Assembly (NCBI GenBank): GCA_036676235.1
Contig: JAKFDI010000012.1
Location: forward strand, 62,001-126,000
Reading direction: 5' to 3'
Source of the DNA: JAKFDI01 sp036676235
GTDB taxonomy: Bacteria; Pseudomonadota; Gammaproteobacteria; Burkholderiales; Burkholderiaceae_C
Length of the DNA stretch: 64,000 bases
Shown: positions 25,192 to 31,887 of the stretch, one piece after another
How the letters are laid out: each line of letters begins with the position of its first letter
How positions within the stretch are numbered: the first letter of the stretch is position 1
The notes under the pieces: model-generated
Databases searched by the model: none
The model's input: the letters and a program-made list of their open reading frames with translations, nothing else
What the model was told of the DNA's origin: nothing
Position numbers and translations under genes: made by a program

Positions 25192-25218
25192 TACCGAAAC
25201 GGTATCGATGAAATCGAT
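25192..25218. promoter_or_regulatory. Two tandem LysR-type operator boxes
   Basis: TACCGAAACGGTA (25192-25204) and ATCGATGAAATCGAT (25204-25218) are perfect palindromes with 3-base centres, and both fit the T-N11-A consensus. They are side by side immediately upstream of the LysR gene and about 100 bp upstream of the receptor gene it faces, the classic arrangement of a recognition site next to an activation site. Confidence 0.55.
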
Positions 25219-25320
25219 CGCTGGATGCTAACAAGATATTGGATCGGCATCGGTCTTGTTTCTAGCATCCGCGCACACGGCCGATGTCCATCGGCGCCAC
25301 ACCACCCACAGGAGACCGCC

Positions 25321-26523
25321 ATGAAACTGCTCGCTTCGGCACTTGCAATCGCCGCCTCGCTCTGTGCCACCAGCGCCGCTGCGCAGGCGAGCGAGACGCC
25401 GGTGAAGATCGGCGTGCTCTCCGACATGAGTTCGCTCTACTCCAGCATCGGCGGCAAGGGGCTGGTCGATGCGGCGCGCATGGCGATCGAAGACTTCGGC
25501 GGCTCGGTGCTCGGCAAGCCGATCGAGCTGCTGGCCGTGGACACCCAGAACAAGCCCGACGTCGCCTCGGCCAAGGCGCGCGAATGGTTCGACGTCGAGC
25601 ACGTGGACATGGTCACCGACCTGCCGACTTCGGCCATCGCGTTGGCCGTGTCCAAGATCGGCGAGGACAAGAAGAAGATCGTCATGGTCACGAGCGCCGC
25701 GAGTTCCGACCTCACCGGCAAGGCCTGCTCGCCCTACACCGTGCACTGGACGTACGACACCTACGCCCTGTCGCGCGGCACGGCCGCGGCGGTGCTGAAG
25801 TCGGGCGGCGACAGCTGGTACTTCATCTCGGCCGATTACGCGTTCGGCGAGGCGCTCGAGCGCGATGCGACAGAGGTCATCGTGCAAGGCGGCGGCAAGG
25901 TGCTCGGCACCTCGCGCCATCCATTGAACGCCTCCGACTTCAGCTCCTTCATCCTGAAGGCGCAGAGTTCCAAGGCCAAGATCATCGGCCTGGCCAACGG
26001 CGGCGGCGACACCGTCAACGCCATCAAGCAGGCCAACGAATTCGGCCTGGGCCGCAGCGGCCAGAAGGTGGCCGCCCTGCTCGCCTTCCTGACGGACATC
26101 AAGTCGATCGGGCTGCAACAGGCGCAAGGCCTGCTGCTGACCGAGGCCTTCTACTGGGACCAGACCGACAAGACGCGCCAATGGTCCGAGCGCTTTCACA
26201 AGCGCAACGGCACCATGCCCACCATGACGCAGGCCGGCACCTACGGCGCCGTCACGCACTACCTCAAGGCCGTGAAGGCGCTGGGCAGCAAGGATTCGGA
26301 CAAGGTCATGGCGCACATGCGCGCGACGCCGATCAACGACTTCATGACGGCCGACGGCAAGCTGCGCATCGACGGGCGCGTGGTGCGGGACATGCACCTG
26401 TACCAGGTGAAGACACCGGCCGAATCCAAGGGCGAATGGGACCTGTACAAGACCGTGGCGACGACGCCCGGCGACGTTGCCTTCCGCCCGCTGGACAAGG
26501 GCGGTTGCCGGCTCGTGAAGTGA
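25321..26523 (+). CDS. ABC-transporter substrate-binding protein, branched-chain amino-acid (LivK) type
   Basis: Secreted receptor of 400 residues with AGGAG before the ATG. The signal peptide MKLLASALAIAASL is cut near SAAAQA, and the type I periplasmic-binding fold follows (VKIGVLSDMSSLYSSIGGKG, then MAIEDFGG). Members of this subgroup in Burkholderiales often bind aromatic or aliphatic carboxylates rather than amino acids. No permease or ATPase genes are adjacent, so it must use a transporter encoded elsewhere. It is followed after 31 bp by an alcohol dehydrogenase and faces a LysR gene, forming a small inducible unit. Confidence 0.92.
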   Translation: MKLLASALAIAASLCATSAAAQASETPVKIGVLSDMSSLYSSIGGKGLVDAARMAIEDFGGSVLGKPIELLAVDTQNKPDVASAKAREWFDVEHVDMVTDLPTSAIALAVSKIGEDKKKIVMVTSAASSDLTGKACSPYTVHWTYDTYALSRGTAAAVLKSGGDSWYFISADYAFGEALERDATEVIVQGGGKVLGTSRHPLNASDFSSFILKAQSSKAKIIGLANGGGDTVNAIKQANEFGLGRSGQKVAALLAFLTDIKSIGLQQAQGLLLTEAFYWDQTDKTRQWSERFHKRNGTMPTMTQAGTYGAVTHYLKAVKALGSKDSDKVMAHMRATPINDFMTADGKLRIDGRVVRDMHLYQVKTPAESKGEWDLYKTVATTPGDVAFRPLDKGGCRLVK

Positions 26524-26554
26524 TGCGGCGATTCGAACCACGCAAGGGCTCGCC

Positions 26555-27616
26555 ATGATCAGCTACGAAGTCCAGTCCTTTGGCGCGCCGCTGGTGCGCC
26601 ACGAAAAGCCGACGCCCAAGCCGCAGGGCGGCGAAGTGCTGCTGCGCGTGCTGGCCGCCGGCGTGTGCCACACCGACATCCACACCTGGCAGGGCTGGTA
26701 CGACCTGGGCGGTGGAAAGCGCCTGAACATGGCCGAGCGCGGCATCACCTTGCCGCTCACGCTGGGGCACGAGATCGTCGGCGAGGTGGTGGCGGCCGGA
26801 CCCGAAGCCACGGGCGCCATGCCCGGCCAGCGGCGCCTGGTCTACCCGTGGATCGGCTGCGGCGCCTGCAAGGTCTGCCGCCGCGGCCAGGAACAGCTGT
26901 GCCCCACGCCGCGCTTCCTCGGCATCTTTCGCGCGGGCGGCTACAGCGACCACGTGCTGGTGCCCGATGCGCGCTACCTCATCGACATCGGCGACCTGCG
27001 GCCGGAACAGGCGGCGCCGTATGCCTGCTCCGGCCTCACCACCTTCAGCGCGATCCGCAAGATCGACCCGGCGGTGCTGCGAGAAGAGCGCATCGTCGTC
27101 TTCGGTGCAGGCGGGGTCGGGCTCATGTGCCTGTCGCTGCTGAACGCATTGGGCAGCGCCGGTGTGGTGGTGATCGAGCCGAACGCCGTGCGGCGAGAGG
27201 CTGCGCTTGCCGGCGGGGCCGTCGCCGTGTTCGACCCCGAGGCGCCCGACCTGGTCGCCGAGGTGCGCGCCGCGCTGGGCGGCAGCGCCTGGGCGGTGGT
27301 CGACTGCGTCGGCGCCGCCTCCACCGTGCGCTGCGGGCTGGAGCTGCTCGTCAAGGGCGGTCAGTTGATCCTGATCGGCCTGTTTGGCGGCGAGATCAGC
27401 CTGAGCGTTCCCACCGTGCCGATCCGCGCGATCAGCATCGAAGGCTCCTACGTGGGGCGCCTGGACGAGTTGCACGAGTTGATGGCGCTGGTGGCCAGCG
27501 GCTGCGTCAAGCCCATTCCCACGCGGTGCTGCAGCCTCGACCACGCCGCGGAGGCATTGCACGCGCTCGAGATGGGCCAGGTGACGGGGCGGCTGGTGTT
27601 GCAGCCGGGGTCGTGA
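26555..27616 (+). CDS. Zinc-dependent alcohol dehydrogenase (MDR family)
   Basis: Medium-chain dehydrogenase of 353 residues. The catalytic zinc ligands lie in AGVCHTDIH and GHEIVGEV, and the structural zinc is held by four cysteines in CGACKVCRRGQEQLC. FGAGGVGLMCLSLL is the NAD(P)-binding turn. It probably oxidises an alcohol imported through the receptor encoded upstream, or reduces the corresponding aldehyde. The ATG at 26555 follows AAGGG. No partner aldehyde dehydrogenase is adjacent. Confidence 0.92.
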   Translation: MISYEVQSFGAPLVRHEKPTPKPQGGEVLLRVLAAGVCHTDIHTWQGWYDLGGGKRLNMAERGITLPLTLGHEIVGEVVAAGPEATGAMPGQRRLVYPWIGCGACKVCRRGQEQLCPTPRFLGIFRAGGYSDHVLVPDARYLIDIGDLRPEQAAPYACSGLTTFSAIRKIDPAVLREERIVVFGAGGVGLMCLSLLNALGSAGVVVIEPNAVRREAALAGGAVAVFDPEAPDLVAEVRAALGGSAWAVVDCVGAASTVRCGLELLVKGGQLILIGLFGGEISLSVPTVPIRAISIEGSYVGRLDELHELMALVASGCVKPIPTRCCSLDHAAEALHALEMGQVTGRLVLQPGS

Positions 27617-27640
27617 GCTTGAGAACCCGCGCGCGGGCCT

Positions 27641-28060
27641 TCAAGCGGGGCGATTCTGCGGATAGTTGTCCACGCCTGCCTGAATCGGCGTCCAGGCGCT
27701 CGCGCTTTGCGTCCACAGGTTGGCAACGACGGCCCCGTGCGGCCGATCGAGCGTGCCGACCTTGAGCACCAGCCAATCAGGCACGTGATCGCGGCGCGAA
27801 TAGATGGGCGATCCGCAATCGCCGCAGAAGGCGCGATGCAGCGTGTGGCCGCTGTCCACCTGTTGGCTGAACAGACGCGGCGTTCCGCGGCTGAACGTCA
27901 ACGCGGCCGCGGGCACCACCACGTTGGCGCTGGCACCGGCGCCGGTGGCCTTCTGGCAGTTGCGGCAGTGGCACATCAGGATCCGCTCGACCGGCGCCGC
28001 CACCTCATAGCGAATGGCGCCGCACAGGCACCCACCCTTCTCGATCGTCTGCTCTTGCAT
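27641..28060 (-). CDS. GFA-family protein (CENP-V/GFA zinc fold)
   Basis: Protein of 139 residues with the zinc-binding cysteines of the glutathione-dependent formaldehyde-activating fold: CLCGAIRYEV, CHCRNCQKATG and FCGDCGSPIYS. Most members of this large family have no proven formaldehyde activity, so the function is open. The ATG at 28060 gives the usual short leader; the frame is open to 28153, but that would run into the intergenic palindromes. It converges on the alcohol dehydrogenase with a 24-bp gap and is divergent from the CinA-like gene. Confidence 0.9.
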   Translation of the reverse strand: MQEQTIEKGGCLCGAIRYEVAAPVERILMCHCRNCQKATGAGASANVVVPAAALTFSRGTPRLFSQQVDSGHTLHRAFCGDCGSPIYSRRDHVPDWLVLKVGTLDRPHGAVVANLWTQSASAWTPIQAGVDNYPQNRPA

Positions 28061-28082
28061 CGCTGCTCCGCTTGGCTGTTGC

Positions 28083-28100
28083 ACAACTGTTGTCCGACAA
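28083..28100. promoter_or_regulatory. Overlapping palindromes between divergent GFA and CinA-like genes
   Basis: ACAACTGTTGT (28083-28093) and TTGTCCGACAA (28090-28100) are both 11-bp palindromes with single-base centres and overlap by four bases. The 84-bp gap between two divergent starts is a natural place for a shared operator. The regulator is not identified. Confidence 0.3.
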
Positions 28101-28144
28101 ACGCCGCCGGAAGGCGGTAGAAGATCAATCACAGGTTCAAGACA

Positions 28145-28654
28145 ATGCCGCAAATGGACATTACCAACCTGTTCGCACTGGGTACCCGCGTGGGCGACAA
28201 GCTGGTGACGCGGGGCGAGACGATCGCTGTCGCCGAGTCGTCGGCAGGCGGGCTGATCTCGGCCGCCTTGCTGTCACGTCCCGGCGCTTCGGTGTACTAC
28301 TTCGGCGGTGCTGTGTTGTACACGCGCCGTTCATTCCGGCTCCTGACCGGCCTGACATCCGACGACACCGTCGGCATGCGTTCGTCGAGCCTGCCCTATG
28401 CGCAGTTGCTGGCGCGACATCAGCGAACACGGTTTCGCACGAGCTGGGGCTTGGCGGAAACAGGCGCCGCCGGGCCGACCGGCAACACCTACGGCGACCC
28501 GGCCGGACACACGTGCCTGGCAGTCGATGGCCAAGTGAATCACGAGCGCGTGCTGCGCACTGGCCACGGCGATCGAGCACCCAACATGATCACGTTTGCA
28601 ATGGCCGCACTCGAGCTGTTGGACGAAGCGATCGATGCTGCTTTGCGGGGCTAG
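28145..28654 (+). CDS. CinA C-terminal-domain family protein (nicotinamide-nucleotide amidohydrolase-like)
   Basis: Single-domain CinA-family protein of 169 residues, the length of PncC, which deamidates NMN. The active-site segment reads AESSAGGLISAALL (usually ESCTGG), and the later glycine-rich stretch is GAAGPTGNTYGDPAGH. The region around residues 55-95 departs from PncC. The family assignment is sound; NMN amidase activity is likely but not certain because the active-site loop differs. It stands alone between a GFA gene and the hemerythrin-sdh unit. Confidence 0.82.
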   Translation: MPQMDITNLFALGTRVGDKLVTRGETIAVAESSAGGLISAALLSRPGASVYYFGGAVLYTRRSFRLLTGLTSDDTVGMRSSSLPYAQLLARHQRTRFRTSWGLAETGAAGPTGNTYGDPAGHTCLAVDGQVNHERVLRTGHGDRAPNMITFAMAALELLDEAIDAALRG

Positions 28655-28700
28655 CGGCTCGATGATGGCACCGCCGCAAGGGGCTTGCGTCCGTCGCCTT

Positions 28701-28729
28701 TTGACAAGCTGCGGCGTGCTCACTACGCT
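28701..28729 (+). promoter_or_regulatory. Sigma70-type promoter candidate for the hemerythrin-sdh unit
   Basis: TTGACA at 28701-28706 is a perfect -35 box. After exactly 17 bases comes TACGCT (28724-28729), a three-of-six -10 box. The hemerythrin ATG lies 59 bp downstream. The exact consensus -35 and spacing stand out against the GC-rich background. Confidence 0.5.
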
Positions 28730-28788
28730 GCAGCGCAGCAGCTGCTTGGCGCCTGGTTCGGGCACCTGCGTGAACAAGGAGTTTGCCA

Positions 28789-29367
28789 ATGCGGCGCCTG
28801 GTGGATCGTCTGATCGACGAGCATCGCGACCTCAGTCGCCTGGTTGCGTTGCTGGAGCGCCAGCCTTCGCTGGATGCGGATGCGCTGGCACCGAACATCG
28901 GCCTGGTGGTGGATGCACTGTTCTACCTGACGCGATTTCCGGACGTGACCCACCATCCGCTGGAAGACCGCATCACCGAGCGCCTCTTGGCGCGCAACGC
29001 ACTGGACGCTGACATCGGCCAGGAGATCGAAGCGCAGCACGTGCGCATTGCGCGAGAAGGCGCCGCACTCTTGCGAGATCTGGAGGGTGCGCTGCGCGAG
29101 GAATCGATGTCGCCCACCCTGGTCGCCGCGAACACCCGTCTGTATGCAGAGCGGCTTCGCCACAACATGGTCTTTGAAGAACTGACCCTGTTTCCAGCCG
29201 CGATGCGCCATCTCGACGAGGACGACTGGCTCGCCATCGAACCGGCGTTGCGCGACATTCCGCCAGACCCGCTGTTCAGGGCAGACCAGGTCGAATCGCG
29301 TTTCGCACAACTGCACCGGGCCATCGTCCTGGAGGCGGGCTGCGGGTGCGACGATGGCGCAGCTTGA
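28789..29367 (+). CDS. Hemerythrin-domain protein
   Basis: Hemerythrin (HHE) protein of 192 residues, preceded by AAGGAG. Candidate iron ligands fall in DEHRDLSRLV, HHPLEDRI, QHVRIAREG and MVFEELTLFP, as expected for a four-helix di-iron site that binds oxygen or senses oxidants. The C-terminus ends EAGCGCDDGAA with two extra cysteines. It overlaps the sdhC start by 14 bp, so it is translated with the succinate dehydrogenase subunits, an unusual association. A TTG two codons upstream is open but the ATG is preferred. Confidence 0.88.
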   Translation: MRRLVDRLIDEHRDLSRLVALLERQPSLDADALAPNIGLVVDALFYLTRFPDVTHHPLEDRITERLLARNALDADIGQEIEAQHVRIAREGAALLRDLEGALREESMSPTLVAANTRLYAERLRHNMVFEELTLFPAAMRHLDEDDWLAIEPALRDIPPDPLFRADQVESRFAQLHRAIVLEAGCGCDDGAA

Positions 29368-29761
29368 TCCGGCGATGACCCGTTCCACCCGGCCAGCGCC
29401 CCGCTTCCTCGCGCTGTGGCAGATCCGGTTTCCGATCGGCGCCATCGCATCGATCGGACACCGCCTGTCCGGCATCGCGCTGCTGGTCGCGCTGCCCTTG
29501 CTCGCACTCGGGCTGGATCGTTCCTTGCGCAGCCGAGACGACTACGACGCCCTGCTCGCTGGAGCGCATTCGCCGTGGATGGCGCCGGTCGTGTTCGTGG
29601 CACTCTGGGCCGCTTGCTATCACGTGCTCGCCGGCGTGCGGCATCTGCTGATGGATGTGGGCGCCGGCTGGAAGTTGCCGCAGGCGCGCACGAGCGCATG
29701 GGGCGCGATCGTGGCCGCGCCGGTGCTGGCCGGCATGCTGACGCTGTGGTGGTTCGCATGA
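29354..29761 (+). CDS. sdhC: Succinate dehydrogenase cytochrome b556 subunit
   Basis: Membrane anchor of 135 residues with three predicted transmembrane helices. The quinone-site motif SIGHRLSGI in helix one matches the SI-HR-SG of SdhC, and YHVLAGVRHLLMD contains the haem-ligand histidine and the conserved RH-D of the family. It should anchor SdhA/SdhB and pass electrons to ubiquinone. The ATG at 29354 overlaps the hemerythrin gene; a second ATG at 29375 (MTRSTRPAPRF) is an alternative. sdhD follows with an ATGA overlap. Confidence 0.93.
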   Translation: MAQLDPAMTRSTRPAPRFLALWQIRFPIGAIASIGHRLSGIALLVALPLLALGLDRSLRSRDDYDALLAGAHSPWMAPVVFVALWAACYHVLAGVRHLLMDVGAGWKLPQARTSAWGAIVAAPVLAGMLTLWWFA

Positions 29762-30099
29762 GGCTTTTCGCCGGCCAATCAGCCTGGGTGCTGCAGCGCC
29801 TGAGCGCCGTGGTCGTGCTGATCGTTCTGGCGGTCGGCGCAGCGAGCCTGATGCTCGGCGCGCCCGGCTTCGACGGCTGGCGCGCACTCGCGACAAGCCC
29901 GCACGGCGCGGTCGTGATCGTCATCGGCTTTCTCGCGCTGTGTCTGCACGGCTGGATCGGCGCACGCGACGTGGTGCTCGACTACGTGCATGCCCCCGCG
30001 TTCCGCCTCGCGCTTCTCGCACTGATCGGCACACTGCTCGTGGGTGTGCTGATTCGTGTTGTCCTCACGCTGGCGGCTGCGTTCGCGGCCAGCGCCTGA
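29758..30099 (+). CDS. sdhD: Succinate dehydrogenase membrane anchor subunit
   Basis: Second anchor, 113 residues, three predicted transmembrane helices. CLHGWIGARDVVLDYV corresponds to the family segment carrying the haem-b histidine and the Asp-Tyr pair of the quinone site. The start overlaps the sdhC stop as ATGA. In most proteobacteria sdhA follows here; in this window the next gene is sdhB after only 14 bp, so the flavoprotein gene is missing from the operon. Confidence 0.92.
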   Translation: MRLFAGQSAWVLQRLSAVVVLIVLAVGAASLMLGAPGFDGWRALATSPHGAVVIVIGFLALCLHGWIGARDVVLDYVHAPAFRLALLALIGTLLVGVLIRVVLTLAAAFAASA

Positions 30100-30113
30100 C
30101 AACGGGAAACTGC

Positions 30114-30809
30114 ATGAAATTCCGCGTCTACCGCTTCGATCCCGACGCTGACGAGCGCCCGCGCATGCAGGACTTCGACTACACGCCGGCCCATGATGAG
30201 CGCATGCTGCTCGACGCGCTGATGCAGTTGAAGCGCATCGACCCCAGTCTGTCGTTTCGCCGCTCCTGCCGTGAAGGCGTGTGCGGCTCCGACGCGATGA
30301 ACATCAACGGGCGCAACGGCCTGGCCTGCGTGCATCCGCTGAAGTCGCTGCAGGAACCCGTCGTGCTCAAGCCGCTGCCGGGCTTTCCGGTGCTGCGCGA
30401 CCTGATCGTGGACATGACGCAGTTCTTCGCGCACTACCACGCCATCAAGCCCTACCTGATCAACGACGAGCCGCCGCCCGAGCGCGAACGGCTTCAGACG
30501 CCGGAACAGCGAGAGCAGCTCAACGGGCTGTACGAATGCATCCTGTGCGCCTGCTGCAGTGGCTTCTGCCCGTCGTACTGGTGGAACCCCGACAAGTTCA
30601 TCGGCCCGGCGGGCCTGCTGCAGGCCTACCGCTTCATCACCGACAGCCGAGACCAGGCGACGGGCGAGCGGCTCGAGTTCCTCGATGATGTCTACCGCCT
30701 GTACCGCTGCCGCACGATCATGAACTGCACCGAGGTCTGCCCCAAGGGCTTGAGCCCCTCGCACGCCATCGAGCAGATCCGCAAGGTCATGGTGCGCAGT
30801 TCTTCATAG
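30114..30809 (+). CDS. sdhB: Succinate dehydrogenase iron-sulfur subunit
   Basis: Electron-transfer subunit of 231 residues. The [2Fe-2S] site is SCREGVCGSDAMNING then GLAC (C52, C57, D60, C72, as in E. coli SdhB). The two other clusters are held by CILCACCSGFCP and by CRTIMNCTEVCPKGL. It looks intact and full length. It needs an SdhA partner for succinate oxidation, but none is encoded nearby. A GC-rich hairpin (30831-30846) follows the gene. Confidence 0.95.
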   Translation: MKFRVYRFDPDADERPRMQDFDYTPAHDERMLLDALMQLKRIDPSLSFRRSCREGVCGSDAMNINGRNGLACVHPLKSLQEPVVLKPLPGFPVLRDLIVDMTQFFAHYHAIKPYLINDEPPPERERLQTPEQREQLNGLYECILCACCSGFCPSYWWNPDKFIGPAGLLQAYRFITDSRDQATGERLEFLDDVYRLYRCRTIMNCTEVCPKGLSPSHAIEQIRKVMVRSSS

Positions 30810-30830
30810 AGCGAGTCTTCCGCGCCTTCG

Positions 30831-30846
30831 GCCGGGCGGCCCCGGC
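30831..30846. terminator. Short GC-rich hairpin after sdhB
   Basis: GCCGGG and CCCGGC pair perfectly around a 4-base loop, 22 bp after the sdhB stop and 40 bp before gmk. There is no T-tract, so termination would be weak; a TAAGAT at 30850 just after it could serve as a -10 box for gmk. Confidence 0.35.
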
Positions 30847-30886
30847 ACGTAAGATCGTTGTTCGACGCGCCGCCACAAGACACTGC

Positions 30887-31507
30887 ATGGACTACCCCGG
30901 TAACCTGTTCGTCGTCGCCGCACCGAGCGGCGCCGGCAAGTCGAGCCTCGTCACCTCGCTGCTCGAGCTTGACTCGCACCTCGTGGTCTCGATCTCGCAC
31001 ACCACGCGTGCGCCGCGCGGCCAGGAGCAGGAAGGACGCGAGTACTACTTCATCGACGAGGCACGCTTTCGCTCGATGATCGACGCCGGCGATTTCGTCG
31101 AGTGGGCCGAGGTGCACGGCAATCTCTACGGCACCTCGCGCGCCGCCATCGAGCAGCGCCTGGCCAACGGCCACGACATGGTGCTCGAGATCGACTGGCA
31201 GGGCGCGCTGCAGATCAAGAAGCTGTTCCCCGCGGCCGTGCTGATCTTCGTGCTGCCGCCGAGCTGGGATGAACTGGCCCAGCGCCTCACCCGCCGCGGC
31301 GAAGACCGGCCCGAGGTGATCGAGCAGCGCCTGGTCAACGCGCGGCACGAGGTGGCGCAGGCCCGGCACTTCGACTTCGTTATAATCAACGCCCTGTTCG
31401 AGACCGCCGTTTTCGATCTGAAAACCGTGGTTCACTCCCAGCGACTCAAATATGCGGCCCAGCTTCGCGCGAAGCCGGCGGTCTTCAAGGCGCTGGACCT
31501 GAGTTAG
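30887..31507 (+). CDS. gmk: Guanylate kinase
   Basis: GMP kinase of 206 residues that makes GDP from GMP and ATP in the cytoplasm. The P-loop APSGAGKSSL, the GMP-binding segments SISHTTRAPRGQE and EGREYYFI, and the lid region around RRGEDRPEVIEQRL are all present. Length and sequence are typical. gmk-rpoZ-spoT is a conserved order, linking GMP metabolism with (p)ppGpp control. A perfect TATAAT occurs at 31381-31386 inside the gene but has no matching -35 box. Confidence 0.98.
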   Translation: MDYPGNLFVVAAPSGAGKSSLVTSLLELDSHLVVSISHTTRAPRGQEQEGREYYFIDEARFRSMIDAGDFVEWAEVHGNLYGTSRAAIEQRLANGHDMVLEIDWQGALQIKKLFPAAVLIFVLPPSWDELAQRLTRRGEDRPEVIEQRLVNARHEVAQARHFDFVIINALFETAVFDLKTVVHSQRLKYAAQLRAKPAVFKALDLS

Positions 31508-31546
31508 ACCCACAGCTCGACCCCCACACTCCCTGGAGCACGCCGC

Positions 31547-31750
31547 ATGGCCCGCATCACCGTCGAAGACTGCCTGCAGAAGATCCCGAACCGCTTTCAG
31601 CTGGTTCTCGCAGCCACCTACCGTGCGCGCATGCTGAGCCAGGGCCACGCGCCGAAGGTCGAGACGAAGAACAAGCCCGGCGTCACCGCGCTGCGCGAAA
31701 TTGCCGCCGGCGAGATCGGCATCGAGATGCTGCGCAAGGTTCCGGTCTGA
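31547..31750 (+). CDS. rpoZ: RNA polymerase omega subunit
   Basis: Omega subunit of 67 residues, which helps fold beta-prime and forms part of the ppGpp site of RNA polymerase. MARITVEDCLQKIPNRF and LVLAATYRARML are the conserved first helices. It lies 39 bp after gmk and is followed by two strong hairpins before spoT. Confidence 0.98.
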   Translation: MARITVEDCLQKIPNRFQLVLAATYRARMLSQGHAPKVETKNKPGVTALREIAAGEIGIEMLRKVPV

Positions 31751-31773
31751 TCGACCTGTGCCCTGCTCCACCG

Positions 31774-31835
31774 AAACGGCCCCTCGCGGGCCGTTTGCAC
31801 TTGCGGCCCTCTTTCAGGGCCGTTCTTCATTTGTG
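31774..31835 (+). terminator. Double hairpin terminator after rpoZ
   Basis: A perfect 9-bp stem (AAACGGCCC / GGGCCGTTT, 5-base loop, 31774-31796) is followed by a second stem (CGGCCCT / AGGGCCG, 31804-31822) and a T-rich tail (TTCTTCATTT). The second hairpin with its tail has the layout of a Rho-independent terminator and would uncouple rpoZ from spoT. Confidence 0.75.
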
Positions 31836-31887
31836 GGCAGCGCCCGTCCGTTCTGCGGCCAGCCGTGATCGCGGTTAAATTGACAGC

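Noticed and set aside
31381..31386. Perfect TATAAT within gmk as a promoter for rpoZ
   Set aside because: The bases encode conserved gmk residues (IIN), and the -35 position 17 bp upstream reads CAGGCC, which is no match.
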